DNA from: Bradyrhizobium sp. AZCC 1693
Lineage (GTDB): Bacteria; Pseudomonadota; Alphaproteobacteria; Rhizobiales; Xanthobacteraceae
NCBI RefSeq assembly: GCF_036924745.1
Contig: NZ_JAZHSD010000001.1
Location: 992,001 to 1,056,000 of the forward strand
Length of the DNA stretch: 64,000 nucleotides
Reading direction: 5' to 3'
Shown one piece after another: positions 53,378 to 63,948 of this stretch (its first letter is position 1; each line of letters begins with the position of its first letter). Both the position numbers and the translations under genes were made by a program. The notes below the pieces were generated by a model. The model ran no database searches, was not told the origin of the DNA, and was given only the letters and a program-made list of their open reading frames with translations.

Positions 53378-55253
53378 GTGTGCCGAGTATGAACGACAGC
53401 TTGGAGGTGGAAGTCCTCTATCCAGCCTGATGGCGGCGAAGGATTAGCGAAGCGCAAGGGCGTCATCGCGAGGTGGGGTCTGAAGACAGCGTGGAGCAAA
53501 GCCGCGGCCCGATGGACAAACACCGGATAACGAGGCCTACCCGGCCGGACGAGCGAGCTACTGATCGCGAAGTCCACAGTCATCAAGGACCGGGGTGGTA
53601 GATCCGGCGGGCGTGCGGTGAAGGCGGTCGGTCTTACCTCGGGAGATCTGCGCTGTGTCCCGGTAACGGGACTGAGGTCGTCGCAAGGCGGCCTGACCGC
53701 AGTGCAGAAGTCAGCAGAGGGCATAGTGGGCGGCAGCGCGCCGCCGAAGGCCTGAACGGTGGAAGTGGTTAGTAGAACGGCGATCTCGTGCGAGCCATGC
53801 GGCAGAAGAATCAGGTCGAGCTGAACTTGGGCACCGGGGCGGAGGGTGAAGCCCGAAGCGCCGCCGCCCGAGAGCCCGAAGCCTGCACGGCGGAAGCCTG
53901 TCTCGAACACCCGGCGGTCGCAGGGCCGTCGATGGAAGCAGTTCTCGAGCGTGAGAATCTGAAGAAAGCGTTGGCGCAAGTGAAGCGCAACAAGGGTGCG
54001 GCGGGCGTTGACGGTATGAGTGTCGATGCTATGCCGGCCTACCTGAAAGAGCACTGGCTCACGATCCGGGCTCAGCTGCTTGACGGCACTTACAAGCCGC
54101 AGCCGGTGCGGCGGGTGGAGATACCGAAGGCGTCGGGCGGCCTGCGGCCGCTCGGCATCCCGACGGTGCTCGACCGCTTCATCCAGCAGGCGGTAATGCA
54201 GGTGCTGCAAGTTGACTGGGACGGAACGTTCTCCGAGACGAGCTTCGGCTTCCGGCCGAAGCACTCGGCGCATCAGGCGGTGGAGCAGGCGCAGGCGTAT
54301 ATTGCGTCCGGCTATGCCGTCGTCGTGGATATTGACCTGGAGAAGTTCTTCGACCGGGTCAACCACGACATCCTGATGGGGCTTGTTGCCAAGCGGGTTG
54401 CTGACAAGCGCGTCCTGAAGCTCATCCGCGCGTTCCTGAATGCGGGTGTGCTGGAGGGAGGGCTGGTCAGTCCGACGGAGGAGGGTACGCCGCAGGGTGG
54501 GCCGCTCTCGCCGCTGTTGTCGAACCTGATGCTGGACGTGCTGGACAAGGAACTGGAGAAGCGCGGTCATCGCTTCGTGCGCTACGCCGACGACTGCAAC
54601 ATCTATGTGCGCAGTCAACGCGCGGGCGAGCGGGTGATGGCCGGGCTCGAACGGTTCCTCGAAAAGCGCCTCAAGCTCAAGGTCAACAAGGCCAAGAGTG
54701 CGGTCGCCAAGCCGAGCGTCCGCAAGTTCCTGGGCTTCAGCTTTACAAGCGAGCCGCTGCCGCGACGGCGCATTGCGCCGCAGGCCGTCGCCCGCTTCAA
54801 GGCGAAAGTTCGGGAGCTGACGCGGCGCACGGGCGGGAAAAGCCTCGCGCAGGGCATCAAGGAGCTGTCCGTCTACCTGATCGGGTGGCGCGGCTACTTC
54901 GGCTTCTGCCAAACCCCGTCGGTGTTGCGCGCACTTGACGAATGGATCAGGCGGCGGTTGCGCGCCGTCGCCTGGAAGCAATGGAAGCGTGGACCTGCTC
55001 GCTTCGCTGAGTTGCGACGCCGCGGCGTCGGCCGGGTCCTGGCGGCAAAAGCTGCCAGCAGCCCACGGGGCCCTTGGCGGCTCAGCAACAGCCCCGCGCT
55101 CAACATGGCTTTGCCAATTGCTCTCTTCGGTTCGCTCGGCTTGGCTTCCATCGCGGCACGGCGGCCCGCATGATCTGCCGAACCGCCGTATACGGACCCG
55201 TACGTACGGTGGTGTGGGAGGGGAGGAGTCGCGAGACTCCCCCCTATCCCGAT
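53378..55253 (+). mobile_element. group II intron with reverse transcriptase/maturase gene
   Basis: 1876 bp. The 5' end GTGTGCCGAGTATGAACGAC fits the GUGYG intron start. About 410 bp of structured RNA precede the maturase gene. After it, 55180-55222 fits domain V (paired ACCGCCGTA...TACGGTGGT) and 55220-55245 a domain VI hairpin, ending ...CCCGAT. Removing it rejoins TCCAGTA with CGCCGAGG, restoring the host repeat. It sits 6 nt past a hairpin, as class C introns do; the class is not certain. Confidence 0.88.
53797..55173 (+). CDS. group II intron reverse transcriptase/maturase
   Basis: 458 residues. RT domains run from about residue 50 to 300, with active site YADD in RYADDCNIYV, QGGPLSPLLSNLMLDVLDKE and LKVNKAKSAV. 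A maturase/X domain follows (FKAKVRELTRRTGGKSLAQG; YLIGWRGYFGFCQTPSVLRA). No HNH endonuclease domain is present. ATG 53797 is used; a GTG nine bases earlier is also possible. The frame is intact, so the intron may be mobile. Confidence 0.93.
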   Translation: MRQKNQVELNLGTGAEGEARSAAAREPEACTAEACLEHPAVAGPSMEAVLERENLKKALAQVKRNKGAAGVDGMSVDAMPAYLKEHWLTIRAQLLDGTYKPQPVRRVEIPKASGGLRPLGIPTVLDRFIQQAVMQVLQVDWDGTFSETSFGFRPKHSAHQAVEQAQAYIASGYAVVVDIDLEKFFDRVNHDILMGLVAKRVADKRVLKLIRAFLNAGVLEGGLVSPTEEGTPQGGPLSPLLSNLMLDVLDKELEKRGHRFVRYADDCNIYVRSQRAGERVMAGLERFLEKRLKLKVNKAKSAVAKPSVRKFLGFSFTSEPLPRRRIAPQAVARFKAKVRELTRRTGGKSLAQGIKELSVYLIGWRGYFGFCQTPSVLRALDEWIRRRLRAVAWKQWKRGPARFAELRRRGVGRVLAAKAASSPRGPWRLSNSPALNMALPIALFGSLGLASIAARRPA

Positions 55254-55341
55254 CGCCGAGGCTTATCGGCTCAAGCGCAGGTCTCTGGAATACTGGATCG
55301 CCCGCCCCAGTGCGCAACTGCGCACAAGGCGGGCGATGACG
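55254..55341. repeat. right part of the palindromic intergenic repeat
   Basis: Contains a perfect 10-bp inverted repeat ATCGCCCGCC ... GGCGGGCGAT (55297-55306 and 55328-55337), whose loop holds a smaller one (TGCGCA ... TGCGCA). It lies 25 bp before the 3' end of queC and may terminate that gene. Confidence 0.7.
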
Positions 55342-55366
55342 AAATGAATGTGCGGCGCGTAACGCG

Positions 55367-56077
55367 CTACGCCGCCGCGTATTCCCGCCAGCCCTTCGCC
55401 CGTAGCGCGCAAGCCGGGCATTCGCCGCAGCCATAACCCCAGTCATGCTGCGCACCGCGCTCGCCGAGATAACAGGTGTGGGAGTGCTCGCGGATCAGGT
55501 CGACCAGCCCTGCCCCGCCGAGCTCATGCGCCAGCTTCCAGGTCGAGGCCTTGTCGAGCCACATCAGCGGCGTATGCAGCTCAAAATTCTTCGCCATGCC
55601 GAGATTGAGCGCCGACTGCAGCGCCTTGATGGTCTCGTCGCGGCAATCCGGATAGCCGGAGTAATCGGTCTCGCACATGCCGCCGACGATGTGCCGGATG
55701 CCACGCCGGTACGCCAGCGCCGCCGCGAAGGTCAGAAACACCAGGTTGCGGCCGGGCACGAAGGTATTGGGCAGTCCGTCCTCGCCCATGGCAATGGCGA
55801 CATCGCGCGTGAGCGCGGTGTCGGAAATCTCGGCCAGTGTCGGGATTTCCAGCGTATGGCTCTCGCCGAGCTTTGCGGCCCAATCCGGCCGCAACGATTT
55901 CAGGCCGGACAGCAGGCTGTCGCGGCAAGCAAGTTCGATCGCGTGGCGTTGGCCATAGCTGAAGCCGAGCATTTCGACGCGCGGAAAGCGTTGCAGCGCC
56001 CAGGCCAGGCAGGTGGTGGAATCCTGCCCGCCGGAAAACAGCACCAGCGCGGTTTCGGATTGAAATTGGTCGTTCAT
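55367..56077 (-). CDS. queC: 7-cyano-7-deazaguanine synthase
   Basis: 236 residues; converts 7-carboxy-7-deazaguanine to preQ0 in queuosine biosynthesis, using ATP and ammonia. The PP-loop is [16 protein letters not shown] near the N-terminus. The zinc-binding cysteines are in the C-terminal [16 protein letters not shown] together with an upstream cysteine (HTCYLGER). Full length. No other queuosine gene is in the window. Confidence 0.95.
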   Translation of the reverse strand: MNDQFQSETALVLFSGGQDSTTCLAWALQRFPRVEMLGFSYGQRHAIELACRDSLLSGLKSLRPDWAAKLGESHTLEIPTLAEISDTALTRDVAIAMGEDGLPNTFVPGRNLVFLTFAAALAYRRGIRHIVGGMCETDYSGYPDCRDETIKALQSALNLGMAKNFELHTPLMWLDKASTWKLAHELGGAGLVDLIREHSHTCYLGERGAQHDWGYGCGECPACALRAKGWREYAAA

Positions 56078-56185
56078 CAGGTGCCCTTAGCACCGCAAGC
56101 CGCTCCCGCCAACCAGGGCGGCGATGCCGGCGGACAGCCGGCGCAATCGCGTTGGCGCTGCGGCCGGCCGCGTCGTGGTCCTACA

Positions 56186-56563
56186 TCACGCCGCGAACGC
56201 TTCGTTGATCTTGGCCTTCAGCGTCTCTGCGCTAAACGGCTTGACGATATACGCGTTGACGCCGGATTCTTTCGCCGCTTGGGTGTTCGCGGCGTTCCAG
56301 GTGGCGGTGACGATGATGAAGCGAGTCTTTTTGAGTTTCCGATCCGCTCGAACTTCTTTCAGGAGTTCGTAACCGGTCATCGGCTCCATGCTCCAATCCG
56401 AAATCACCAGCTCGTATTCCTTCTCGCGCATCTTCGTCAGCGCCGACGGGCCGTCTTTGGCCTCGTCAACGTCGCTGAACCCGAGTTTTCTCAGCAGAGC
56501 CTGTAGAATAAGCGCGGTCGCGTTATGATCCTCGACCACCAGGATCGACATCGACGGTTCCAC
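56186..56563 (-). CDS. CheY-like single-domain response regulator
   Basis: 125 residues: acidic pocket VVEDH near residue 10, phospho-acceptor aspartate in LVISDWSMEPMTGYEL, switch threonine in IIVTATWN and lysine in AYIVKPFS. No output domain. A GTG at 56563 with GGAG upstream is the likely start; ATG 56551 is the alternative. It is divergent from the hybrid kinase at 56858 and is a natural phosphorelay partner. Confidence 0.92.
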   Translation of the reverse strand: MEPSMSILVVEDHNATALILQALLRKLGFSDVDEAKDGPSALTKMREKEYELVISDWSMEPMTGYELLKEVRADRKLKKTRFIIVTATWNAANTQAAKESGVNAYIVKPFSAETLKAKINEAFAA

Positions 56564-56857
56564 GGTTACTCCCTCATCCTGGCCCGCGGTAATGCACTCG
56601 GAGGTATGCAGGTGATGAATCCGTTACATCCGGTTCAACCTGTATTGGACCTCGTCGCGCACGCAGGCACTCAAAATCGTGACGCTTTGTTAACTATATG
56701 GCGATCTAATACTACCACTAACGGTAGCCTCTGCGGAGCGGCGAGTAAATCGTAATTCCACCCTTAAGGAACCGCGAACGGTCGCCTCACCCATCAGATG
56801 CACGCTGGGCCGCTGGCGGGCGCCGATCGCAACAGGCGAGGAAGGCGGCATTTTCAG

Positions 56858-59800
56858 ATGAGCGGACGTATTCGAACGCGATTGCTCGTCCTCGTCACGG
56901 CAGCCGCGCTGCCGTTGCTCATCCTCGCGGCGATTTTTCTCTGGGACCGATTCAACGAGGATTACGTCAGCAACCGGACCGCGGCCATTCGGGCAGCGCG
57001 CACGGCGGCGGCGCGCGTCGATGACCACATCAACGACGTGAATACCTTGTTGCTCGTTATCGGCAGAATGATTTCCACCAATCCGGCGGATGCCGAAAAG
57101 AACGATGTGATTCTTTCCAAGGTAAAGACCGATCTGCCGTCCTATTTGAACAACGTTCTGCTGTTCGACCTGGCAGGCAACAACATCGGAACGTCGCAGT
57201 GGCCTGTCGAGGATCGAAGCAAGCTTTCCGGAATCGGGCGGAGCTACTTCAAACCGGCGCGCGAAGGAAAGCTCACGATAAGCGAGCCGATCGTAAGCCG
57301 GTTGAACTCCGAGTGGGTTGCCGTTGTGGCGCGTCCGGTTCTTGACGATGCCGGCTCGGTACGGGCCGTCATCGTCACGGGTATGAGACTGGCGCGCATC
57401 GCCGAAATCGTGGGTTCGGCAAAGCTGCCGAGCGGAAGCATCGTCAGGGTTCTAAACGAGAATGGTATCGTCATTGGACGCACCGATCGTCCTGATTTGA
57501 CCGGGCGTGACCTGAGTAACGATGCGACCGTGCGCGATCACCTCGGCCGTGGGCAGACAGGCGATGAGGCGATTTGGTACGATGGCAAGTCGCGCGCCAC
57601 GGCAACCGTCACAGCACAAATCGTTCCCTGGATTGTGACGGTCGGCCTGCCCGGCGTGCAACAGTCCAGCGCCTTCCAGCATACGCTGTGGGCATTTATC
57701 CTGACCTTGCTGGCGGTCGTGTCGGTATATCTGCTGGCCTGGTTTCTTTCATCGGGAATCGTCCGCCCGATACGGCAACTGCAGCACGACGCCGCCACCT
57801 TCGGTTCCGGAAAGACCGAACACCGTTCGGCTGTGAAGGCCAAGGGCGAATTGGGCGAGCTGGTGAATGGCTTCAACAATATGGCGGCTTCCCTGCAGCA
57901 GCAATCGGTTGATCTGAAGCGGGCAAACACGCGGCTCGATGCCGCCATGACCAATATGTCGCAAGGCCTCTGCATGTTCGATGCGGACAAGAGGCTGGTG
58001 ATCTCAAACGATCGCTTCCGGCAAATGTACAATTTGACGAAGGAACAGGTCGAGCCCGGCACGCCGCTGGCCCAACTTCTACAATCTCACGTAAAGAACG
58101 GTGAGAACAGCGAGATGTCGGTCGAAGAGCACACCAAGAGAATGCCGACGTTGCCGACCGAGGTCTTCACGCTTGCCGATGGTCGCGCGATTTTCATCCG
58201 GCGGACGCCGACGCCGAATGGCGGCTGGGTAGCTACGCATGAAGACATCACCGAGCAGAAGCGCGTTGAGGCGATGTTGGTCGAAAAAGCCCGCGAAGCG
58301 GAGCAGGCAACGCTTGCCAAGTCCGAATTCCTGAGCGCCATGAGTCATGAGATCCGAACGCCGCTCAACGGTGTGATCGGCATGACAGGGCTGCTGCTGG
58401 ACACCAACCTCGATCCGCGGCAGCGCAGCTATGCAGAGATGGTGAGGCAATCGGGAGAAGCCCTGCTCTGCGTGATCAACGATGTCCTGGATTTTTCCAA
58501 AATCGAGGCCGGCAAGGTAGAGCTCGAAATCATCGACTTCGATCTGTACGACGTTGTCGAAGGCGTCACCGGGGTGGTGGCCGTAGCTGCCGCCGCCAAG
58601 GGGTTGGAATTGGCGAGCCTGATCGATCACGATCTCCCCGGGGCATTTCGTGGCGATCCATACCGCTTGCGCCAGGTTCTCACGAACCTGGCCGCCAATG
58701 CGGTCAAGTTCACGGAGCACGGCGAGGTGGTGCTGCGCGCCCGGCTGCAGACGAAGAATGACGATGGCGCAACCATCCGCTTCGAGGTCCGCGACACGGG
58801 AATCGGCATCTCGCCGGAACAGCAATCTCACCTCTTCGACGCATTTACTCAGGCCGACCTTTCGACAACGCGCAAATACGGAGGGACCGGACTCGGCCTG
58901 GCCATCTGCACGCGGCTCGTGGAACTGATGGGCGGCGAGATCGGCGTGGAAAGCGAACCGGGAAAAGGCAGCACTTTCTGGTTTTCCGTGCCGCTCGCCA
59001 GCGCATCGCTGCCAGCCCCGCGGCAGTACATGGATCTCCGCGGCTTGCGCGTGCTTGCCGTCGACGACAACGCGGTCAACCGGGCGATCTTGCATGAGCA
59101 TATCGTCGGCTGGCATATGCGCAACGGCAGCGCGGAATCCGGCGCCCGCGCCCTGGAAATGCTACGCGCCGCCTGCGCCCGCGGCGAGCCGTACGATGTA
59201 GCGATCATCGACATGCAGATGCCGGGCATGGACGGGCCGGCACTTTCGCGGGCCATCAAGGCCGATCCCGCCATTGCCGGCACCCGGCTGGTCCTCCTGA
59301 CATCGATCAGCCAAGGCGGCTCCGCGCCGAACCTTGGCGAATTGTTCGATGCATGTCTCACCAAGCCGGCGCGGCAATCCGTTCTGTATAATTGTCTGAT
59401 GGAGGTCATGGCGGGGTCTGATCTTGCCGGCAAGGAACTTTTTCAGGTCGCAATCCCCGACGGCACTCGCGGACAAACCACCGGGCCGGCAGCACGACGA
59501 GATGCACGCATCCTGGTCGCCGAGGACAGTATCGTGAACCAGCAAGTAGCGATCGGCATGCTCGCGGCGCTCGGCTACCGTGCCGATGTCGTGGCGAACG
59601 GCCTCGAAGCTGTTGAAGCTGTCGGCCGGATCCCCTATGCGGCGATCGTGATGGATTGCCAGATGCCGGAGATGGATGGCTACGAGGCGACCCGGGCGAT
59701 CCGGCTGCGCGAAGGATCCGGTCGGCATACGCCGATCATCGCGTTGACAGCCGACGTCATGAAGGACGCGCGCGCCAAGAGCCTGTCTGCGGGGATGGAC

Positions 59801-60265
59801 GACCACATCACCAAGCCGCTGAAACGTGCCGAACTCGCCGCCGCGCTCGAACGATCGCTGCCAAAACTTGCCGTGGTCGAATCTCCGCCTCTCGCGGCGC
59901 AGATGCAATCCGATGACGTGATCGATCGCACCGTGCTGGATGGACTGCGCGCGCTGGAGAGCGCTGGGGCGCCCGGCCTTGTCGAAAAGCTGCTGGACAG
60001 CTTCCTCGAGGAAACCCCGCGTCTATTGGCTGATCTGCGGCAAGCAGCACAGATGGGCGACGCGGTGCGTCTGACCAGGCTCACCCACAAGCTGAAGGGG
60101 AGCGTTGCCAATCTGGGTGCCAACGGCATGGTTCGGGCCTGCATCGAACTGGAAACGCGTGGAGGAAATGGCGATACGGGTATCGCAACGCAACTGGTCG
60201 CGGAGATCGATCGGCAGTTCGATCTGGTCAGCACTATGCTGCGATCTGAAGTTGCAAAGGTGTGA
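56858..60265 (+). CDS. hybrid sensor histidine kinase (Cache-HAMP-PAS-HisKA-HATPase-REC-REC-Hpt)
   Basis: 1135 residues. Two membrane helices (about 9-28 and 280-305) flank a periplasmic double-Cache-like sensor. Then follow HAMP (about 305-360), PAS (about 370-465), HisKA with phospho-histidine H497 in [10 protein letters not shown], HATPase (GTGLGLAI), two receiver domains (D785 in [12 protein letters not shown]933 in [11 protein letters not shown]) and an Hpt domain with H1077 in THKLKGS. The full relay can thus run inside one protein. ATG 56858 replaces an earlier in-frame codon at 56798 that adds an unlikely tail. The regulator/cyclase gene starts 3 bp after its stop. Confidence 0.93.
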   Translation: MSGRIRTRLLVLVTAAALPLLILAAIFLWDRFNEDYVSNRTAAIRAARTAAARVDDHINDVNTLLLVIGRMISTNPADAEKNDVILSKVKTDLPSYLNNVLLFDLAGNNIGTSQWPVEDRSKLSGIGRSYFKPAREGKLTISEPIVSRLNSEWVAVVARPVLDDAGSVRAVIVTGMRLARIAEIVGSAKLPSGSIVRVLNENGIVIGRTDRPDLTGRDLSNDATVRDHLGRGQTGDEAIWYDGKSRATATVTAQIVPWIVTVGLPGVQQSSAFQHTLWAFILTLLAVVSVYLLAWFLSSGIVRPIRQLQHDAATFGSGKTEHRSAVKAKGELGELVNGFNNMAASLQQQSVDLKRANTRLDAAMTNMSQGLCMFDADKRLVISNDRFRQMYNLTKEQVEPGTPLAQLLQSHVKNGENSEMSVEEHTKRMPTLPTEVFTLADGRAIFIRRTPTPNGGWVATHEDITEQKRVEAMLVEKAREAEQATLAKSEFLSAMSHEIRTPLNGVIGMTGLLLDTNLDPRQRSYAEMVRQSGEALLCVINDVLDFSKIEAGKVELEIIDFDLYDVVEGVTGVVAVAAAAKGLELASLIDHDLPGAFRGDPYRLRQVLTNLAANAVKFTEHGEVVLRARLQTKNDDGATIRFEVRDTGIGISPEQQSHLFDAFTQADLSTTRKYGGTGLGLAICTRLVELMGGEIGVESEPGKGSTFWFSVPLASASLPAPRQYMDLRGLRVLAVDDNAVNRAILHEHIVGWHMRNGSAESGARALEMLRAACARGEPYDVAIIDMQMPGMDGPALSRAIKADPAIAGTRLVLLTSISQGGSAPNLGELFDACLTKPARQSVLYNCLMEVMAGSDLAGKELFQVAIPDGTRGQTTGPAARRDARILVAEDSIVNQQVAIGMLAALGYRADVVANGLEAVEAVGRIPYAAIVMDCQMPEMDGYEATRAIRLREGSGRHTPIIALTADVMKDARAKSLSAGMDDHITKPLKRAELAAALERSLPKLAVVESPPLAAQMQSDDVIDRTVLDGLRALESAGAPGLVEKLLDSFLEETPRLLADLRQAAQMGDAVRLTRLTHKLKGSVANLGANGMVRACIELETRGGNGDTGIATQLVAEIDRQFDLVSTMLRSEVAKV

Positions 60266-60268
60266 GCC

Positions 60269-61261
60269 ATGCGCGTTCTCGTCGCAGAAGATGATACGAC
60301 GGCACGGCTGATCATCGAGGCTGCCGTAACCTCGCTGGGCCATGAATGCATCGTGGCGACGAACGGTGAGGAAGCATGGCGTTTGTTTGAGACGGCCGAC
60401 GTGGAGGTCGTCATCAGCGACCGCATGATGCCAGGAATGGACGGTATTGAACTGTGCCGCCTGGTTCGAACGGCCAGCAAGGACACCTACACTTATTTCA
60501 TCTTCCTGACGATCTTCGACGAAAGGCCGGACGTCATAAGCGGCATGGAGGCCGGCGCGGACGATTACCTCATCAAACCTCTCGATCCCGGCGAATTGAA
60601 GCTGCGTCTGCATGTCGCCTCGCGGGTCACGGCGCTTCATCGGCAATTATTCCGGCAGGCGGCAGAGCTCGAGCAGCTCAATCATCGGCTTTTCGAGCAG
60701 TCGCGCACGGATTCGCTGACCGGGCTGGGCAGCCGCCTCAAGCTGAACGAGGATCTCGACGCGATCTACACACAGGCGGAGCGCTATGGGCGCAACTATT
60801 GCGCAATCATGTGCGACGTCGATCACTTCAAAGCTTACAACGATAGTGAGGGCCATCCTGCCGGCGACAAGGTGCTCCAGGTTGTGGCACGAACAATGTT
60901 GAACCTGTGCCGTGCCAGCGACCAAATCTATCGCTATGGCGGAGAGGAATTTCTGATCCTGTTGCCCGAACAGGATATCAAGGCTGGATTGGTCGCGGCT
61001 CGCCGCTTTCGTCAGGGGGTCGAGGAAATGGCGATCCCGCACGATGGCAATCCCGGGAGCGGGATCGTGACCATCAGCGCCGGGGTAGCGTTTTTCTCGG
61101 GCCCCGAAAACAAGTCGATAGAGGCTTGGCTAAAGGAGGCTGATGCCGCGCTCTATCGCGCAAAACAAGCAGGGCGCAACCGCGTCGAGGCGCATGAGCC
61201 ACCATCGGCGATGCCCGAGCCACCGAGCCAGCCTTCGCTCGCAGGCATCGGAACTTCGTAA
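60269..61261 (+). CDS. PleD-like response regulator with diguanylate cyclase domain
   Basis: 330 residues: receiver domain (about 1-120, phospho-aspartate D51 in ISDRMMPGMDG, lysine in YLIKPLD) joined to a GGDEF domain. The active site is GGEEF at 224-228, with an I-site RASD five residues before it. It makes c-di-GMP when phosphorylated. With a 3-bp gap to the hybrid kinase, the kinase is almost certainly its input. Confidence 0.94.
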   Translation: MRVLVAEDDTTARLIIEAAVTSLGHECIVATNGEEAWRLFETADVEVVISDRMMPGMDGIELCRLVRTASKDTYTYFIFLTIFDERPDVISGMEAGADDYLIKPLDPGELKLRLHVASRVTALHRQLFRQAAELEQLNHRLFEQSRTDSLTGLGSRLKLNEDLDAIYTQAERYGRNYCAIMCDVDHFKAYNDSEGHPAGDKVLQVVARTMLNLCRASDQIYRYGGEEFLILLPEQDIKAGLVAARRFRQGVEEMAIPHDGNPGSGIVTISAGVAFFSGPENKSIEAWLKEADAALYRAKQAGRNRVEAHEPPSAMPEPPSQPSLAGIGTS

Positions 61262-61417
61262 CGCAACGGTCCTCCAGATTGTCGAATCGGGGCCGGGGCG
61301 TGCCGCCCTCCTGGCTGGCCCAATCGGTGGAAATCGAGCTATTTCCGCCCGTTCCGCTGGGATCGCTGCGCCGCTTGCGGCATAAAGCGGCTCGTTCTCC
61401 CAAGCGACGGAAATCCC

Positions 61418-62275
61418 ATGACCCCTTCCCGCGATATTTCCCGCCTCATCGAGATCATGGCGGCGCTGCGCACGCCGGTAACGGGCTGCCCGTGGGACCT
61501 CGAGCAGAACTTTGCGACGATCGTGCCCTATACCATCGAGGAGGCCTATGAGGTGGCCGACGCGATCACGCGCGGCGACTTCGATGATCTCCGCGAGGAA
61601 CTGGGCGATCTCCTGCTGCAGGTCGTCTATCACGCCCGCATGGCGGAAGAACAAGACGCCTTTGCCTTCGGCGACGTGGTCGAGGCGATCACAAGGAAGA
61701 TGATCCGCCGCCATCCGCATGTGTTCGCCGACAAGGATGGCAATATCGCTCCCGCCGGCGTCAAGAGCGCCTGGGAGCGCATCAAGGCCGAAGAAAAGGC
61801 CGAGCGTACGGCACGGCGGCCGCCGGAAGAGACGGCGCACAAATCGCTGCTATCGAGCGTCAAGGCGGGCCAACCTGCGTTGACGCGGGCGATGGAATTG
61901 CAGCGCAAGGCCTCCACCGTCGGCTTCGACTGGAACGATCCGCGCGCGGTGCTCAGCAAGATCCGCGAAGAGGCAGATGAAATCGAGGCGGCCCTCGACC
62001 GCAACGATGCCGACGAACTCGCGGAAGAAACTGGCGACCTTCTGTTTGCGTTGGTCAACCTGGCGCGCCATGTCGGCGCCGATCCCGAGACAGCGCTGCG
62101 CGGCACAAACGCGAAATTCGAGCGTCGCTTCGCTTATATCGAGCGCGCGCTGGCAGCGAAGGGACGTTCGCTGGAGGACGCGTCGCTGGAAGAGATGGAC
62201 GCGTTGTGGAACGAGGCCAAGGGCTCGGAGCGGCCGGTGGTGATTGAATCGACGCAGGTCAAAAGCGATCGCTGA
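61418..62275 (+). CDS. mazG: nucleoside triphosphate pyrophosphohydrolase
   Basis: 285 residues with tandem MazG domains. The first has EEAYEVADAITRGDFDDLRE then ELGDLLLQVVYHARM; the second has REEADEIEAALDRNDADELA then EETGDLLFALVNLARH. The E-x-x-E ... E-x-x-D pattern binds Mg2+. It hydrolyses (d)NTPs to monophosphates and PPi, cleaning up aberrant nucleotides. ATG 61418. Monocistronic by spacing. Confidence 0.95.
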   Translation: MTPSRDISRLIEIMAALRTPVTGCPWDLEQNFATIVPYTIEEAYEVADAITRGDFDDLREELGDLLLQVVYHARMAEEQDAFAFGDVVEAITRKMIRRHPHVFADKDGNIAPAGVKSAWERIKAEEKAERTARRPPEETAHKSLLSSVKAGQPALTRAMELQRKASTVGFDWNDPRAVLSKIREEADEIEAALDRNDADELAEETGDLLFALVNLARHVGADPETALRGTNAKFERRFAYIERALAAKGRSLEDASLEEMDALWNEAKGSERPVVIESTQVKSDR

Positions 62276-62311
62276 CTTCTCGCGACCCTGAGAGCATGCA
62301 CCAGCGCGGCA

Positions 62312-63688
62312 TCACGCCACGCGCGGCACGGCGTCGAACCTGGACACCACGATGTCGCGCTTGGTCTCGTCGACGCGGACGGTCATGTCGAAGCGGCCGT
62401 CGTGCAGTTCCTTGTTGAGCACCTCGGCATTGCGATGCAGCCAGCTGATGCCGGCTCCGTCGGAGGCATCGATCGACAGATCGAGCGTTGTGCGTGTTGC
62501 CGCCAGCCGATCCTCGATCGCGGTCAGCAGCTCATTGATCCCCTCGCCTGATACGGCGGACACCAGGAAACACGGCCGCTCCGGCGGACGGCGCGTGGCG
62601 ATGTTGCGCAGGTTCTCGCGCTCCTCGGGATCGAAGCGATCGATCTTGTTCCAGACTTCGAGAATGCGGGCGCCGGAGTCGGGATCGATGCCGAGCTGAC
62701 GCAGCACGGCGTCGACGTCACGCTCCTGCGCCTCTGCGTCTTCATGCGAGATGTCGCGGACGTGCAGAATGATATCGGCCTCCAGCACCTCTTCCAGCGT
62801 GGCGCGAAACGCGGCGACGAGCTGTGTCGGCAGGTTGGAAATGAATCCGACGGTATCCGACAGCATCGCCTTGCCGCCATGCGGCAGGCTCAGCGCGCGC
62901 AAGGTGGGGTCGAGCGTCGCAAACAGCATGTCGGCCGCCTGCACATCGGCGCGTGTGAGCCGGTTGAACAGCGTCGACTTGCCGGCGTTGGTGTAGCCTA
63001 CCAGCGCTACCACGCGGTACGGCACCCGCTGGCGGCCGGCGCGATGCAGCCGCCGCGTCGCCTGTACCTTCTTGAGCTCGTTCTCCAGCCGCGTGATGCG
63101 GTCGCCGATCAGGCGGCGGTCGGCTTCGATCTGGGTCTCGCCGGGGCCGCCCATGAATCCAAAACCGCCGCGCTGGCGCTCCAGATGGGTCCAGGACCGC
63201 ACCAGGCGGCTGCGCTGGTAATTCAGATGCGCAAGCTCGACCTGCAGCGCGCCTTCCTTGGTCTTGGCGCGGCGGCCGAAGATTTCCAGGATCAGGCCGG
63301 TGCGGTCGAGAACCTTGGCATTCCACGCCTTCTCGAGATTGCGCTGCTGGATCGGCGACAGCGCGCAATCCATCACCACCAGCTCGATGTCGTGGCCCGC
63401 GATCAGGCCGGTGATCTCCTCGACCTTGCCCTTGCCGAGATAGGTCGCAGGCCTGATCTGGCTGATCGGCGCAATCAGCGCGTCTGATATCGTGAGGTCG
63501 ATGGCGCGCGCCAGGCCCGTCGCTTCCTCGAGCCGGGCCTCGGAATCGCGCACAACATCGCTCGCCTGCGCATCGGCGTCGCCGCGGCGCATGCGCAGAT
63601 AAGGGCCGATGACGATCACCCGCCCGCTTTGCTTACCCTCCGCCGACCGCGGACGGTCGGCGCTCCCTTCACGGTTGAGGGGTTCCAA
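62312..63688 (-). CDS. hflX: GTPase HflX
   Basis: 458 residues. An N-terminal HflX domain (about 20-200, with the glycine-rich RGGFGFMGGPGETQIEADRR) precedes a G domain: P-loop GYTNAGKST, G3 in SDTVGFISNLP, G4 NKID. HflX rescues stalled ribosomes under stress. It lies 11 bp downstream of hfq, the classic hfq-hflX order. It converges with mazG, 36 bp apart. Confidence 0.96.
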   Translation of the reverse strand: MEPLNREGSADRPRSAEGKQSGRVIVIGPYLRMRRGDADAQASDVVRDSEARLEEATGLARAIDLTISDALIAPISQIRPATYLGKGKVEEITGLIAGHDIELVVMDCALSPIQQRNLEKAWNAKVLDRTGLILEIFGRRAKTKEGALQVELAHLNYQRSRLVRSWTHLERQRGGFGFMGGPGETQIEADRRLIGDRITRLENELKKVQATRRLHRAGRQRVPYRVVALVGYTNAGKSTLFNRLTRADVQAADMLFATLDPTLRALSLPHGGKAMLSDTVGFISNLPTQLVAAFRATLEEVLEADIILHVRDISHEDAEAQERDVDAVLRQLGIDPDSGARILEVWNKIDRFDPEERENLRNIATRRPPERPCFLVSAVSGEGINELLTAIEDRLAATRTTLDLSIDASDGAGISWLHRNAEVLNKELHDGRFDMTVRVDETKRDIVVSRFDAVPRVA

Positions 63689-63699
63689 TCAGTTCACTC

Positions 63700-63948
63700 T
63701 CAAGCCGGGGCATCCTCGCCGCCTTCGAACAACTGAATCGGAGCTCCCGGCATGATGGTCGAGATCGCGTGCTTGTAGACAAGCTGCGAATGACCGTCGC
63801 GCCGAAGCAGCAAGCAGAAGTTGTCAAACCAGGTAACAATCCCCTGCAGCTTCACTCCGTTGACCAGAAAGATCGTTAGTGGCGTTTTTGTTTTACGAAC
63901 GTGATTTAGGAAGGTGTCTTGTAGATTTTGTGCGCGGTCTGCCGCCAT
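63700..63948 (-). CDS. hfq: RNA chaperone Hfq
   Basis: 82 residues. Sm1 motif region [20 protein letters not shown] with [19 protein letters not shown], and Sm2 motif YKHAIST, are intact. It forms a hexamer that pairs small RNAs with mRNAs; in rhizobia it also affects nif regulation. The short acidic C-terminus is typical of alphaproteobacteria. Its promoter should lie between 63949 and the window's end, where only 52 bp are visible. Confidence 0.97.
   Translation of the reverse strand: MAADRAQNLQDTFLNHVRKTKTPLTIFLVNGVKLQGIVTWFDNFCLLLRRDGHSQLVYKHAISTIMPGAPIQLFEGGEDAPA

Noticed and set aside
53350..55455. Long minus-strand open frame across the intron
   Set aside because: Antisense to the reverse transcriptase and structured intron RNA; no recognisable protein.
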